Below are positions 50,050 to 58,837 of a stretch of DNA of 64,000 nucleotides, one piece after another (the stretch's first letter is position 1; each line of letters begins with the position of its first letter). The stretch comes from Paenibacillus_D tarimensis_A (lineage in GTDB: Bacteria; Bacillota; Bacilli; Paenibacillales; Paenibacillaceae), in NCBI GenBank assembly GCA_041281825.1, contig CP166298.1, positions 4,092,001-4,156,000 on the forward strand, read 5' to 3'. A program made the position numbers and the translations under genes. The notes beneath the pieces are model-generated. The model was given only the letters and a program-made list of their open reading frames with translations, did no database searches and was not told the origin of the DNA.

Positions 50050-50682
50050 GTGAAGAAAACGATCGTGCTGGGGACGGGAGGTCACGCCAAGGTCGTGATC
50101 GATCTGCTTCTTGCCGATCCGGCAATCGATGTCATCGGCTGCACTGGAACCGGCAAGAACGAGTTGAACAGCGTTCCTCTGCTTGGAGATGACAGCATCC
50201 TGCCGAAACTTGTCCTTCAAGGTGTAAGCCATGCTTTCGTAGCTGTCGGCAATAACCGGGTAAGAGCCCGGCTTGCAAAAACCGTCAGGGATTTGGGGCT
50301 TGAATTGGTCAATGCGGTCAGTCCCTTCGCATATATTTCACCTTCCGCAGCATTGGGATCCGGTATCGCCGTCATGCCTGGAGCCGTGATTAATGCCGGT
50401 ACTAGGATCGGAGATCTTTCTATTATCAATACAGGAGCGTCCGTCGATCACGACGGGAATATCGGGGAAGCATGCCATATCGCCCCCGGCAGCAGCCTGG
50501 CGGGGAATGTTACGGTAGGGTCTTATTCATTCCTGGGCACGGGCGTCAAGGTGATCGACGGAATTCGGATTGGAAATCACTGCATGATCGGTGCCGGAGC
50601 GGCGGTCATTCGAGATATTCCGGACGGCGTTACGGCCGTCGGGGTTCCGGCACGGATCATCAAGCAAGAAAAACGTTCCTAA
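50050..50682 (+). CDS. NeuD/PglD-family sugar O-/N-acetyltransferase (perosamine N-acetyltransferase-like)
   Basis: About 210 residues: N-terminal Rossmann-like part (IVLGTGGHAKVVIDLLL) and a left-handed beta-helix of hexapeptide repeats; catalytic His in GASVDHDGNIGE. Such enzymes acetylate 4-amino-6-deoxy sugars bound to a nucleotide. The start is uncertain: GTG 50050 has no ribosome site, while the fine AGGAGG at 50021-50026 is 8 bases before an in-frame ATA at 50035. 36 bases before the aminotransferase gene, so acting on its product is likely. Confidence 0.87.
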   Translation: MKKTIVLGTGGHAKVVIDLLLADPAIDVIGCTGTGKNELNSVPLLGDDSILPKLVLQGVSHAFVAVGNNRVRARLAKTVRDLGLELVNAVSPFAYISPSAALGSGIAVMPGAVINAGTRIGDLSIINTGASVDHDGNIGEACHIAPGSSLAGNVTVGSYSFLGTGVKVIDGIRIGNHCMIGAGAAVIRDIPDGVTAVGVPARIIKQEKRS

Positions 50683-50717
50683 CAAGCAGCAATGCATCCG
50701 AAAGGAGGACTTGGAAG

Positions 50718-51836
50718 GTGGGTAAATATTATCCTGTAGCCATACCTGTTTTGAACGGAAATGAAAAGAACTATGTAAACCATTGTCTTGATTCCACATG
50801 GATTTCTTCCAACGGCAGCTACATCGAAACCTTTGAGAAGGAGTTTGCTAAATATTGCCGGACCCGGCATGCCATGACCTGCAGCAATGGGACAACCGCG
50901 CTTCATTTGGCTCTGATGGCGCACGGAGCGGGCAAGGATGACGAAATAATCGTTCCCACGTTGACATTTGTCGCCACGGCCAATGCCGTCACCTATTGCG
51001 GCGCAACACCGGTTTTTGTGGACTGCGAGCCGGATACCTGGAACATGGATCCCGATATGATCGAAAGTAAAATTACCCCCCGCACGAAGGGAATCATCGT
51101 AGTGCATTTGTACGGGCATCCGGTAAATATGGATCCGATCCTTGAGATTGCCGAGAGGCACGGACTTTTTGTAATCGAGGATGCCGCTGAAGCCGTTGGC
51201 GCCGATTACAAGGGAAAGATGGTCGGGTCGATCGGTCATTCCGCCACTTTCAGCCTCTTCGGGAATAAAATTATTACCACAGGCGAGGGCGGCATCGTTA
51301 CGACCAACGATGACCGGATTGCGGAAAGGATCCGAACGTTGAAGGGCCAGGGCATCGATCCCAACCGGAAATACTGGTTTCCCGTCATCGGATATAACTA
51401 CCGGATGACCAATATCCAGGCAGCCATCGGGCTTGCTCAATTGGAGAGGATCGACTGGCATATCGGGGAAAGGCTGCGGGTGGCGGCCACTTACAGGCAC
51501 TATTTGCAGGACTGCGACTCCCTGAGCCTCCCCGTCCAGAAGGAATGGGCGAAGAACGTATTTTGGATGTACAGCGTTGTTCTGAAGGACGGTTCGGAAG
51601 AACGAAGGGATAATGCGATGCGCCTGCTCAAGGAGAAGGGGATCGAAACCAGACCTTTCTTTTATCCGATGCATATCCTTCCTCCTTACAAGCATCTTCA
51701 GCCGCAGTGGGAGTTCCCGACTGCAAGCCGCATTGCCGCAACCGGCTTCAATCTCCCGACTTACGGAACGCTGGAAGAAGAGGATATACTGTACATCAGT
51801 ACTTGTTTAAAGGAAATATCGGTCACGTTGAAATAA
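50718..51836 (+). CDS. DegT/DnrJ-family aminotransferase, GDP-perosamine synthase-like
   Basis: 372 residues, PLP-dependent fold type I. Internal-aldimine Lys lies in SLFGNKIITTGEGG; also TCSNGTTALHLALMAHG and VIEDAAEAVGADYKG. The overall sequence resembles GDP-perosamine synthase (Per/RfbE). GTG start behind AAAGGAGGACTTGGAAG; longer frames upstream overlap the acetyltransferase. It would turn GDP-4-keto-6-deoxymannose into GDP-perosamine. Terminator follows. Confidence 0.88.
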   Translation: MGKYYPVAIPVLNGNEKNYVNHCLDSTWISSNGSYIETFEKEFAKYCRTRHAMTCSNGTTALHLALMAHGAGKDDEIIVPTLTFVATANAVTYCGATPVFVDCEPDTWNMDPDMIESKITPRTKGIIVVHLYGHPVNMDPILEIAERHGLFVIEDAAEAVGADYKGKMVGSIGHSATFSLFGNKIITTGEGGIVTTNDDRIAERIRTLKGQGIDPNRKYWFPVIGYNYRMTNIQAAIGLAQLERIDWHIGERLRVAATYRHYLQDCDSLSLPVQKEWAKNVFWMYSVVLKDGSEERRDNAMRLLKEKGIETRPFFYPMHILPPYKHLQPQWEFPTASRIAATGFNLPTYGTLEEEDILYISTCLKEISVTLK

Positions 51837-51872
51837 CCGGAGAGGTCAACCCTCCGGTTTTGTTTATTTTCA
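51835..51872 (+). terminator. Terminator of the acetyltransferase-aminotransferase operon
   Basis: AACCGGAG (51835-51842) pairs with CTCCGGTT (51852-51859), followed by TTGTTTATTTT. Confidence 0.85.
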
Positions 51873-52001
51873 TCGTCTGATTATAATTTGTATGCCAAAT
51901 TTAAGCCGCCGCTACAAGATATTAATCTATACAAGTCCGGAACCAAATGAATACGATAAGGGATATGAAGGTATTTTAGTATATTACGGGTGGTGAATTA
52001 T

Positions 52002-53615
52002 TTGCTTCGTCCAAGAGTTTTTTGGTTATGCTCTCATGAAACGTTAAGGTATGAGGAGGTACCCCTCTTTATAGAAGCCGGAGCAGAAGTAATTCCATGT
52101 CTTGGAGATCCCCATTTGCTAAAATTTGACCAAAACTATAATAACGAGCAAAGCAAGCTTTACCCGAATTGGAGGAAATCATGCACGATCCCGGCTCACA
52201 TCATACAGAAGATCAGACAAGTCGATATTATTACGAAGCGGGGTAAAATAACAAGAGATGAAGCCGAATTATTTAATTGCTGGATTGATGTGATGTATGT
52301 CGCAAGCTTTCCGGATATCGTAAGCAACGTAATGGATTGGTTCCAGGGCTATGTTGTCTTTCGGGTATTCGGACACGGCGATTTCAACTCCTATTCGAAT
52401 GTAATGAACTTCATGTCAATCAGTATGAACAAGTTCGTTGAGCATGAGAAATATATCTGGTCACCGATATTATATAGTTTGGACAATTTAGAGGATCCGA
52501 GAATAACGAAGAACAAATTGTACCTGAATGCGTTTGTATCCAACGATCGTCTCGGACACAAGTGGAGCTATCAAAATTCAAATCCTATCATTTCAACGAC
52601 GATTTCCTATATGGATGGCAAGCATCCCGCAAAAGACGTATATTCGGAGTTTTCCGCTCAATTTGCGGATTTGCCTTATATTGTACTTGGAAAAAACGCA
52701 AATCAATCGAGCAAAATAACGGGCTACCTGGATCACGATACGTTCTTTGCAAGTATAGCCAGAAGCAGAATGTTTATATATCTCGGTTTCAGTACGTATT
52801 ATCACTTGCATTTCTCTCCGCTCGAAGCGATTAGCATGGGGGTTCCTGTGCTCTTTCTGGAAAAATCGGGACTAACCCGGGAGGCAAGGGACAACTGTAT
52901 CGATAACCATATGCTCAAGCAAGCGGGAATGTGCAGCTCCATTAAAGAAATGAGAGAGAGGGTCATACGTTCTTTCCATGACCCCGCACACCTGGAACAA
53001 TTGGCCAAACGGCAATATGAGCTTTTTAGTCCAATTTTCAGCAGAAATGCCGCATTGAAAAGACTCACCGTTTTTTTGAATAACGTACAAGGGTATATAA
53101 AGGAGCACAGAACACAGAGATTAACCGAATCCATTTATTATAACCGTCCCGCTGCTTTGAAACGGATCAACAATATAAAAACGGATCTGCCTACCGCGAT
53201 CGGGGAAACGGTTAAGTTCAGCCTCGAGGCGATTAGAGGTCTTACCGGAACATTAATTTACAACGAATACGGTCATTTTGTTTGCCGGCGGGCGGCAGTG
53301 AATGTGAATGCGCCCGGGATGATGATCGGTCAATATATCGGTGCGATGAAACCGGGATTATATGCGTTTTCTATTATCTTGAAATCAGCCGGTTCTTCTA
53401 GCCCTGCAGGCACGTTTTCGATGGGGGTTTGGAATCCTCATTATATTCTCTATGGCTACAATACGATCGGCCCGATTCATGCGGGAGAACACCTCGTCAC
53501 TCTTAAAGTTAATATATCTCCGGAGACCGCTTTAAGTACAAAAGAGCTGCGTTTTTTCTGGGAAGGAAAAACGGACATTGAAATCTCGAATCTATTTGTT
53601 AAAAGAATAACTTAG
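52002..53615 (+). CDS. Putative glycosyltransferase with C-terminal beta-rich domain
   Basis: About 537 residues. Residues ~1-370 look like a GT-B enzyme: FRVFGHGDFNSYSN, YLGFSTYYHLHFSPLEAISMG (donor-site Glu) and SGLTREARDN. The last ~140 residues are beta-rich (GMMIGQYIGAMKPGLYAFSI) and resemble a carbohydrate-binding beta-sandwich. TTG 52002 behind GTGGTGAATTAT is preferred over GTG 51990. Lower GC than its neighbours, which may indicate separate acquisition. Confidence 0.7.
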   Translation: MLRPRVFWLCSHETLRYEEVPLFIEAGAEVIPCLGDPHLLKFDQNYNNEQSKLYPNWRKSCTIPAHIIQKIRQVDIITKRGKITRDEAELFNCWIDVMYVASFPDIVSNVMDWFQGYVVFRVFGHGDFNSYSNVMNFMSISMNKFVEHEKYIWSPILYSLDNLEDPRITKNKLYLNAFVSNDRLGHKWSYQNSNPIISTTISYMDGKHPAKDVYSEFSAQFADLPYIVLGKNANQSSKITGYLDHDTFFASIARSRMFIYLGFSTYYHLHFSPLEAISMGVPVLFLEKSGLTREARDNCIDNHMLKQAGMCSSIKEMRERVIRSFHDPAHLEQLAKRQYELFSPIFSRNAALKRLTVFLNNVQGYIKEHRTQRLTESIYYNRPAALKRINNIKTDLPTAIGETVKFSLEAIRGLTGTLIYNEYGHFVCRRAAVNVNAPGMMIGQYIGAMKPGLYAFSIILKSAGSSSPAGTFSMGVWNPHYILYGYNTIGPIHAGEHLVTLKVNISPETALSTKELRFFWEGKTDIEISNLFVKRIT

Positions 53616-53779
53616 GCTCATCGAACAAATAGGGGGATAAAACGATCGAACAGGTTTTCAAGTTCTATCCCCGATTCTCTGTTTCTACTAATCATTGCCG
53701 AAATGCCTTCTCCTCCCATCAGCTCGTAGCATAATATGGTAAAAATAACATCAAAGATGCCAGAGAAGGAGGATGCTTC

Positions 53780-54592
53780 ATGTTCAGAAAAAAAAATTGC
53801 ATCGTTTATGGGACATGCCAAGTTACCCCTATACGCAATCATTTAATGTCTTCTCCTACGTTCAGAAGCCAATACAACATTCTGGATATACCGTTCGTTC
53901 ATCATATCGGTAAAAATACCGGCTTGAATGAAAGCTTGCTGGCGAATTGCGATTTATTTATCTATCAAAGAGTTTCCGAAACTTATAGTCTAATACTGTC
54001 TACGGATTATCTCATTCGCAAATTACCGAAGCATTGCATTAAAATAAGCTTCAGTTTTTGCTATTTCACAGGATACTTCCCGCAATATGTTAATGACCCG
54101 AATGGTTTTGTTTACGGTGACATCAACGTAGCCCGGTTCCTGAGCGAAGGCAGAAGCAATCAAGAAATCATATCTATCATATCCGATGAAAATTTTTATT
54201 CCTATCATCAGTTGACTTCGATATTAGAGAATACGCTTTACCAATTAAGGATAAGGGAAGTCGGACTGGATATCGTTGTCGCCGATTATATCGAAAGCTT
54301 ATTCAGAGAGAACCGCCTCTTTTACACTTACAACCATCCTACTTACCATCTTACCTGTTATATGGCGAAGAGGATGCTGCTCAGACTGGGTATTTCCCCA
54401 AATGAAATAAGCGAAATCAGGCATGAGACGTATGCCAGCGACCATACTCATCCGATCTACCCCAGCGTGATTAGGCATTTGAATTTGAAATTCGTCAGGC
54501 CGGGAGAGCGATCCTTTATCATGAACGGATACCCTGTGACCTTCGGCGAATATATCCGTTATTATCTTGAATATGTCCGAACAAAGCTGTAA
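53780..54592 (+). CDS. WcbI-like polysaccharide biosynthesis protein (putative acetyltransferase)
   Basis: 270 residues. The N-terminal motif IVYGTCQ and the spacing to FIYQRVSETYSLIL are those of the WcbI family of capsule-linked putative acyltransferases. Internal HPTYHLTCYMAKRML and the C-terminal VIRHLNLKF segment support this. GAGAAGGAGGATGCTTC precedes ATG. Probably modifies the glycan made by this cluster. Confidence 0.78.
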   Translation: MFRKKNCIVYGTCQVTPIRNHLMSSPTFRSQYNILDIPFVHHIGKNTGLNESLLANCDLFIYQRVSETYSLILSTDYLIRKLPKHCIKISFSFCYFTGYFPQYVNDPNGFVYGDINVARFLSEGRSNQEIISIISDENFYSYHQLTSILENTLYQLRIREVGLDIVVADYIESLFRENRLFYTYNHPTYHLTCYMAKRMLLRLGISPNEISEIRHETYASDHTHPIYPSVIRHLNLKFVRPGERSFIMNGYPVTFGEYIRYYLEYVRTKL

Positions 54593-54643
54593 CGGAAGGG
54601 TGTAGAATGAGCACTAAATCTTCATGTAACGGGTGTGAGAAAT

Positions 54644-56047
54644 ATGTCATATAACAGCATCATTCTGCGTCTTGAAATGAATCATAAGCTGGTTAATTTC
54701 GGCAATGTTGCATTTGCCGTCAGTAAGGCTGGAGGAGATATTACTTCAATTGACCTTATCCTTCCCGGTCAGGATACTTCCGTACGGGATATTACGGTAC
54801 AAGCAACAGAGCAAAATGCACCGGACATCGTCACGTCGCTGAAGCAGCTTGAAGGTATTCGGGTGATCAATGTATCAGACCGGACTTTTCTCGCCCATCT
54901 AGGCGGAAAAATAGCGATTCAACCGAATCTCCCGATTCGCAACCGGGATGACTTGTCCCGCGTCTATACGCCGGGGGTGGCCCGTGTTTCAACTGCTATT
55001 TATGAACATCCGGAAAAAGCATACTCCTTAACAATCAAAAGAAATTCGGTCGCTGTCGTAACAGACGGATCCGCAGTACTTGGATTAGGCGATATCGGAC
55101 CATATGCGGCAGCTCCCGTAATGGAAGGCAAAGCGATGCTGTTTAAGCAGCTAGCGGATGTTGATGCGTTTCCTATTTGTCTGGATACGAAAGATACGGA
55201 AGAAATTATACGCACTGTCAAGGCAATCAGTCCGATATTCGGCGGAATCAATCTGGAGGACATCAGCTCACCGCGATGCTTTGAGATTGAAACAAGACTG
55301 GCGGACGAATTGGATATTCCGGTGTTTCATGACGATCAGCACGGTACGGCCATTGTTGTCATTGCCGGCTTATTGAACGCGCTGAAAGTAGCGGGAAAAG
55401 AGATGAATCAGATCCGTGTCGTTGTGAACGGCATCGGTGCCGCCGGAGCCTCAATATGCAAAATGCTGCTCGCTATCGGAGTAAAAGGGCTTATTCCCGT
55501 TGACCGCGATGGCGCTATTGTTCGAGGTGGCAGTTATTCTCATCCGGTATGGCAATGGCTGGCCGGGCAGCCCCAAGTGGGTCATAAACCCGGCAGCCTG
55601 AAGGAAGTTATCCGTGGTGCCGATGTATTTATAGGCGTATCCAAAGGCGGTCTTCTCGAAGCGGAGGATATTAAGCAAATGGCTGAAAACCGGATTGTGT
55701 TCGCGATGGCCAATCCCGATCCGGAAATCAATCCGGAGACGGCTTTGCCGCACGTAAAAATATTCGCCACCGGACGGAGCGATTATCCGAACCAAATTAA
55801 CAACGTACTGGTATTTCCGGGCATCTTCAGAGGTTCACTCGATTGCCGGGCCCGGCGTATTAATGAACCGATGAAGCTCGCGGCTTCACGTGCAATCGCC
55901 TCGGTAATATCCGAGCCGGATTTGAACGAACAATATATTATTCCAAGTATTTTCAATGAAAAGGTCGTCAAGAAGGTGAGGCATGCCGTCGTCGAAGCGG
56001 CGATTCTAACAGGGGTCGCTCGCCGGATTCCGCCCGATTTCAGATAA
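54644..56047 (+). CDS. NAD(P)-dependent malic enzyme with N-terminal ACT-like domain
   Basis: About 467 residues: ACT-like N-terminal ~85 residues, then the malic enzyme core: SRVYTPGVARVS, catalytic Lys region LTIKRNSVAVVTDGSAVLG, metal-site FHDDQHGTAIV, and dinucleotide loop NGIGAAGASICK. It decarboxylates malate to pyruvate. ATG 54644 is favoured; GTG 54635 possible. It is not an obvious partner of the glycan genes on either side and probably marks a boundary between two acquired blocks. Confidence 0.92.
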   Translation: MSYNSIILRLEMNHKLVNFGNVAFAVSKAGGDITSIDLILPGQDTSVRDITVQATEQNAPDIVTSLKQLEGIRVINVSDRTFLAHLGGKIAIQPNLPIRNRDDLSRVYTPGVARVSTAIYEHPEKAYSLTIKRNSVAVVTDGSAVLGLGDIGPYAAAPVMEGKAMLFKQLADVDAFPICLDTKDTEEIIRTVKAISPIFGGINLEDISSPRCFEIETRLADELDIPVFHDDQHGTAIVVIAGLLNALKVAGKEMNQIRVVVNGIGAAGASICKMLLAIGVKGLIPVDRDGAIVRGGSYSHPVWQWLAGQPQVGHKPGSLKEVIRGADVFIGVSKGGLLEAEDIKQMAENRIVFAMANPDPEINPETALPHVKIFATGRSDYPNQINNVLVFPGIFRGSLDCRARRINEPMKLAASRAIASVISEPDLNEQYIIPSIFNEKVVKKVRHAVVEAAILTGVARRIPPDFR

Positions 56048-56058
56048 TCCGTATCGGA

Positions 56059-56361
56059 TCAGACCTCCGCATACATTTTCTGAAAACCGTCCTCGAAGCC
56101 TTTGGCGTGGCCGGCATTAAATCCCTCGTTGTATCCCTGATCGAATCCTTCGTCGTAAGCGCCTTTGCCTTCGGGCGAATTTGCCGGTTCGCCGGCAATC
56201 GGCTGCACTTGCGCGCCTGAGTTAGACCTGCGTTTGAACCGGCTTCGTTTCGTTTTCCGTAATCTTCCCGGTTTGCCGCGCTGCCTCCGGCGTTGCTTTC
56301 TCTTTGTTTTTAATCCCGAACGCTTCTTTTTATGCTTGGGCGACTTCTTTGCTGCTTTCAT
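56059..56361 (-). CDS. Small protein made only of a basic tail and G-Y/F-x-x-G repeats
   Basis: About 100 residues. The first ~50 are Lys/Arg-rich (KKSPKHKKKRSGLKTKRKQ); the last ~35 are the repeat DEGFDQGYNEGFNAGHAKGF. There is no catalytic domain. The same two parts are found at the N-termini of neighbouring glycosyltransferases, so it looks like the tag alone. GAGGGGAG precedes the ATG. Could be an adaptor or scaffold. Confidence 0.75.
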   Translation of the reverse strand: MKAAKKSPKHKKKRSGLKTKRKQRRRQRGKPGRLRKTKRSRFKRRSNSGAQVQPIAGEPANSPEGKGAYDEGFDQGYNEGFNAGHAKGFEDGFQKMYAEV

Positions 56362-56403
56362 CCGAACCACTCCCCTCTTGTTTGTTTGTATTCAAAGCAA
56401 CCT

Positions 56404-57741
56404 CTATAAGTTACCGCTTTGCAGAACGATTGGGGCTATAATAGGCAAACCTTTGGGGTATAAGGCTTCTACCTCTTCCGTTATGGGATATATCGAGCGG
56501 GAATCGATTTGCCAGGCCGATAAAGCTCTGCTTCCGGTGAGCGGCCTTAATCTGCCCCTGTCGCTTTGGTAGGTTTTTCCGTCCGGAGCATTGACCAGAA
56601 CGCCTTCAGCCAGAGGACCGTAAGGTGAAGGAATGGATGCGAGCGACTCGGCTTTGGATGCTCTTTCCTCCTCCTGAATCGATGAACCAAGCGGCCAATT
56701 CCTGAGGTCCGTCTGGGACAAGCGGACCGCCTGCGCTTCCGCAGCTCCGATGACAGGATGTTTACTGCCGTTCTCGATCCAATAGATCTCAGGGCCGGCC
56801 CCTTTCACCAGAACATGAGTAGGATAGAAATCGGTCATACGGTAAGAAGGATTTTCGTTTCCCGTTCCTCCGGCCATATCCAACACTGTGCGGGTCTCCC
56901 CCCATTTTTCGGAGAAGTACGCCAGGTTCCTGCCATAAACCGTATCCATGCGATCCCCGAGCGCCTTCATGCTTGCGCTGCCGACATGGTGAATAAAGGT
57001 ATCGCCCGCAATGACCAGTTCCAAACCCAGCATCCTCGCGCGCAGCGAATAATCGTCATCCTCGCAGTTGCCGATTTCGAATCCCTCATCGAAATAGCCG
57101 AGCCGGGTGAATGTATCCCGCGTCATTAGCACGCAAAAACCGGTCATACGGCCGGTACTCCTCCATGCAGCCGGATCGGACTGATTGTATGCGGAGGAAA
57201 AAGCATGCATCTCCTCCAGCGACTGATAGGAGGTTTCGATTTGCTGTCCGCCGCTTATATAATTCGTAACAGGCCCGACCAGCCCCACTTTCGGAAATCC
57301 ATGCAGACAAAACAGGAGATTTCGGAGCCAGTGCCTCGTTACTACCGTATCGTTGTTAAGCAGCAAAATCGTGGATCCTCTTGCCATCATCAATCCCTGG
57401 TTCATGCCCCGGGCAAATCCGAGGTTGGTTTCGCTCCGCTTGAAGCGGATCTTTCCGCGAAGAGACTGCAGATACTCAAGCGTCCCATCCTGCGATCCGT
57501 TGTCTATGATGATCGTTTCGTGGGGTTCGGGCGTATAGGCCTCTATGCTCTCTATACATTGCTTGAGCAATTCTTTCTGGTTGTAGGTGGGGATCACGAT
57601 GCTAGTGCCTTCAAAGGGCCGGCTCCAGCTTTCAATCCCTTCATTCCATCCGGCGGTATAGCCCTGGCTGAACCCGCTGTCATATCCTGAATTGTAGCCC
57701 CTTCCGAATAAAACACGGCTTGAAGAAACCTTTTTCTTCAT
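56404..57741 (-). CDS. GT2 glycosyltransferase with N-terminal G-Y/F repeats and C-terminal surface repeats
   Basis: 445 residues. Residues ~15-38 are G-Y repeats (GYNSGYDSGFSQGYTAGW). Then a GT-A domain: TSIVIPTYNQKELLKQCIES, DNGSQDGT, LLLNNDTVV, GYFDEGFEIGNCEDDDYSLR. The last ~150 residues hold two copies of a short repeat (VLVKGAGPEIYWIENGSKHP and VLVNAPDGKTYQSDRGRLRP) known from cell-surface proteins. The AAAGGAG ribosome site pairs with CTCCTTT downstream and may be sequestered. 4-base overlap with the GT-D gene. Confidence 0.88.
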   Translation of the reverse strand: MKKKVSSSRVLFGRGYNSGYDSGFSQGYTAGWNEGIESWSRPFEGTSIVIPTYNQKELLKQCIESIEAYTPEPHETIIIDNGSQDGTLEYLQSLRGKIRFKRSETNLGFARGMNQGLMMARGSTILLLNNDTVVTRHWLRNLLFCLHGFPKVGLVGPVTNYISGGQQIETSYQSLEEMHAFSSAYNQSDPAAWRSTGRMTGFCVLMTRDTFTRLGYFDEGFEIGNCEDDDYSLRARMLGLELVIAGDTFIHHVGSASMKALGDRMDTVYGRNLAYFSEKWGETRTVLDMAGGTGNENPSYRMTDFYPTHVLVKGAGPEIYWIENGSKHPVIGAAEAQAVRLSQTDLRNWPLGSSIQEEERASKAESLASIPSPYGPLAEGVLVNAPDGKTYQSDRGRLRPLTGSRALSAWQIDSRSIYPITEEVEALYPKGLPIIAPIVLQSGNL

Positions 57742-58751
57742 TGGAAAGGAGCATCTCCTTTCACCATAGAATCCGCCAAGTGGCCGAAGTCAATCGCCAC
57801 CTTGCCCATTTCCGAGGCGATCTGCCGGGAAATGACAACGGCCGATATCCCGGCGGATACTAGGGCGATATCAAAGTCATGTCCGGCGACTTCCCCCATT
57901 ACCCTGGGGACGTCCTTGATTCCTTGCACCGGCGATACGGTACCGGCGATATGGATGCCGTGGGGCCGGAACCGGTCGGCGAGGGCGGGCGCCAAATTGC
58001 CGATAAGCAACACTTTGCGACCCGATAAGATTTGCGGCAAATAACCTCCATGATACAAATAATAGTTGACCAGAGAATCCGTAAGCTTCAAATTTCGATA
58101 ATCGATGCCGTGGGCGCGGAAGACGGCAAACGCTAAAGGCTGGTAATTCCGGATTCTTAATTTCGGAATGCCGACGATATCCGCCCCAAGCACGGTCTTC
58201 ACAAGTAGGTCCCTCGCTTCCAGATCCGGAACCTGGACGCCGGCATAATCAAGAAATTTTCCCTCTTCCCGCACTTGTGCGATCGAAAGAACGGTCTCCT
58301 GCGCCATCGTCAACAATTCCCCGTCCCCTAACCGCACGACCGACAGCGGAGTTCGGGTATCGAGTGCCGTTATGATTCGCTCTCCCAGCTCTGCAGCCGT
58401 CATTAAATGAAGGATGCGTGAACGGAGCTGAGCAATTCCTGCCGACATGACTTCTTCGACACTCACCTCAGGAAGTATTTCATATTCCGGCAAATGCTGA
58501 TCGATAATTCCGTCGCCCCCGCTGTGGCTGCCTGTATCGTAACCTTTATTATATCCCTTGTCGTATCCCTGGTTAAAACCAAGGTCATATCCTTCAATTT
58601 TTGCCTTTTCCGCCAACCGCAGCGCTTCCTGATACCCCGTATCGTAGCCTTGACTGTTCGCCGCTCCGCTGTCCCGCTTCTGTACGGAGGAAATTTTTCT
58701 GCGGCGTACCGATGTAGCGCCGGGTTTACGTTTCCGCTTTTTTATTCGCAT
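57738..58751 (-). CDS. GT-D-fold glycosyltransferase with basic tail and G-Y/F repeats
   Basis: 337 residues. Basic tail (RIKKRKRKPGATSVRRRK), then repeats (GYDLGFNQGYDKGYNKGYD) to about residue 80. The catalytic part has the GT-D hallmark LGDGE in SVVRLGDGELLTM, followed by LRIRNYQPLAFAVF and LLIGNLAPALADRF. GT-D enzymes, first known as DUF1792, add glucose in serine-rich-protein glycosylation. GACGGAGGTTACGGC precedes the ATG. Confidence 0.85.
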   Translation of the reverse strand: MRIKKRKRKPGATSVRRRKISSVQKRDSGAANSQGYDTGYQEALRLAEKAKIEGYDLGFNQGYDKGYNKGYDTGSHSGGDGIIDQHLPEYEILPEVSVEEVMSAGIAQLRSRILHLMTAAELGERIITALDTRTPLSVVRLGDGELLTMAQETVLSIAQVREEGKFLDYAGVQVPDLEARDLLVKTVLGADIVGIPKLRIRNYQPLAFAVFRAHGIDYRNLKLTDSLVNYYLYHGGYLPQILSGRKVLLIGNLAPALADRFRPHGIHIAGTVSPVQGIKDVPRVMGEVAGHDFDIALVSAGISAVVISRQIASEMGKVAIDFGHLADSMVKGDAPFQ

Positions 58752-58837
58752 GCCGTAACCTCCGTCAATTCAACGTCTATCCTATTATATTCGACCTGCT
58801 GACAATGGCCCCGGTACATTAGGCCATTTCTCCCGTT

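Noticed and set aside
50472..50717. N-terminal extension of the aminotransferase gene to 50472
   Set aside because: Overlaps the acetyltransferase gene in another frame; the strong ribosome site before GTG 50718 and homology both start there.
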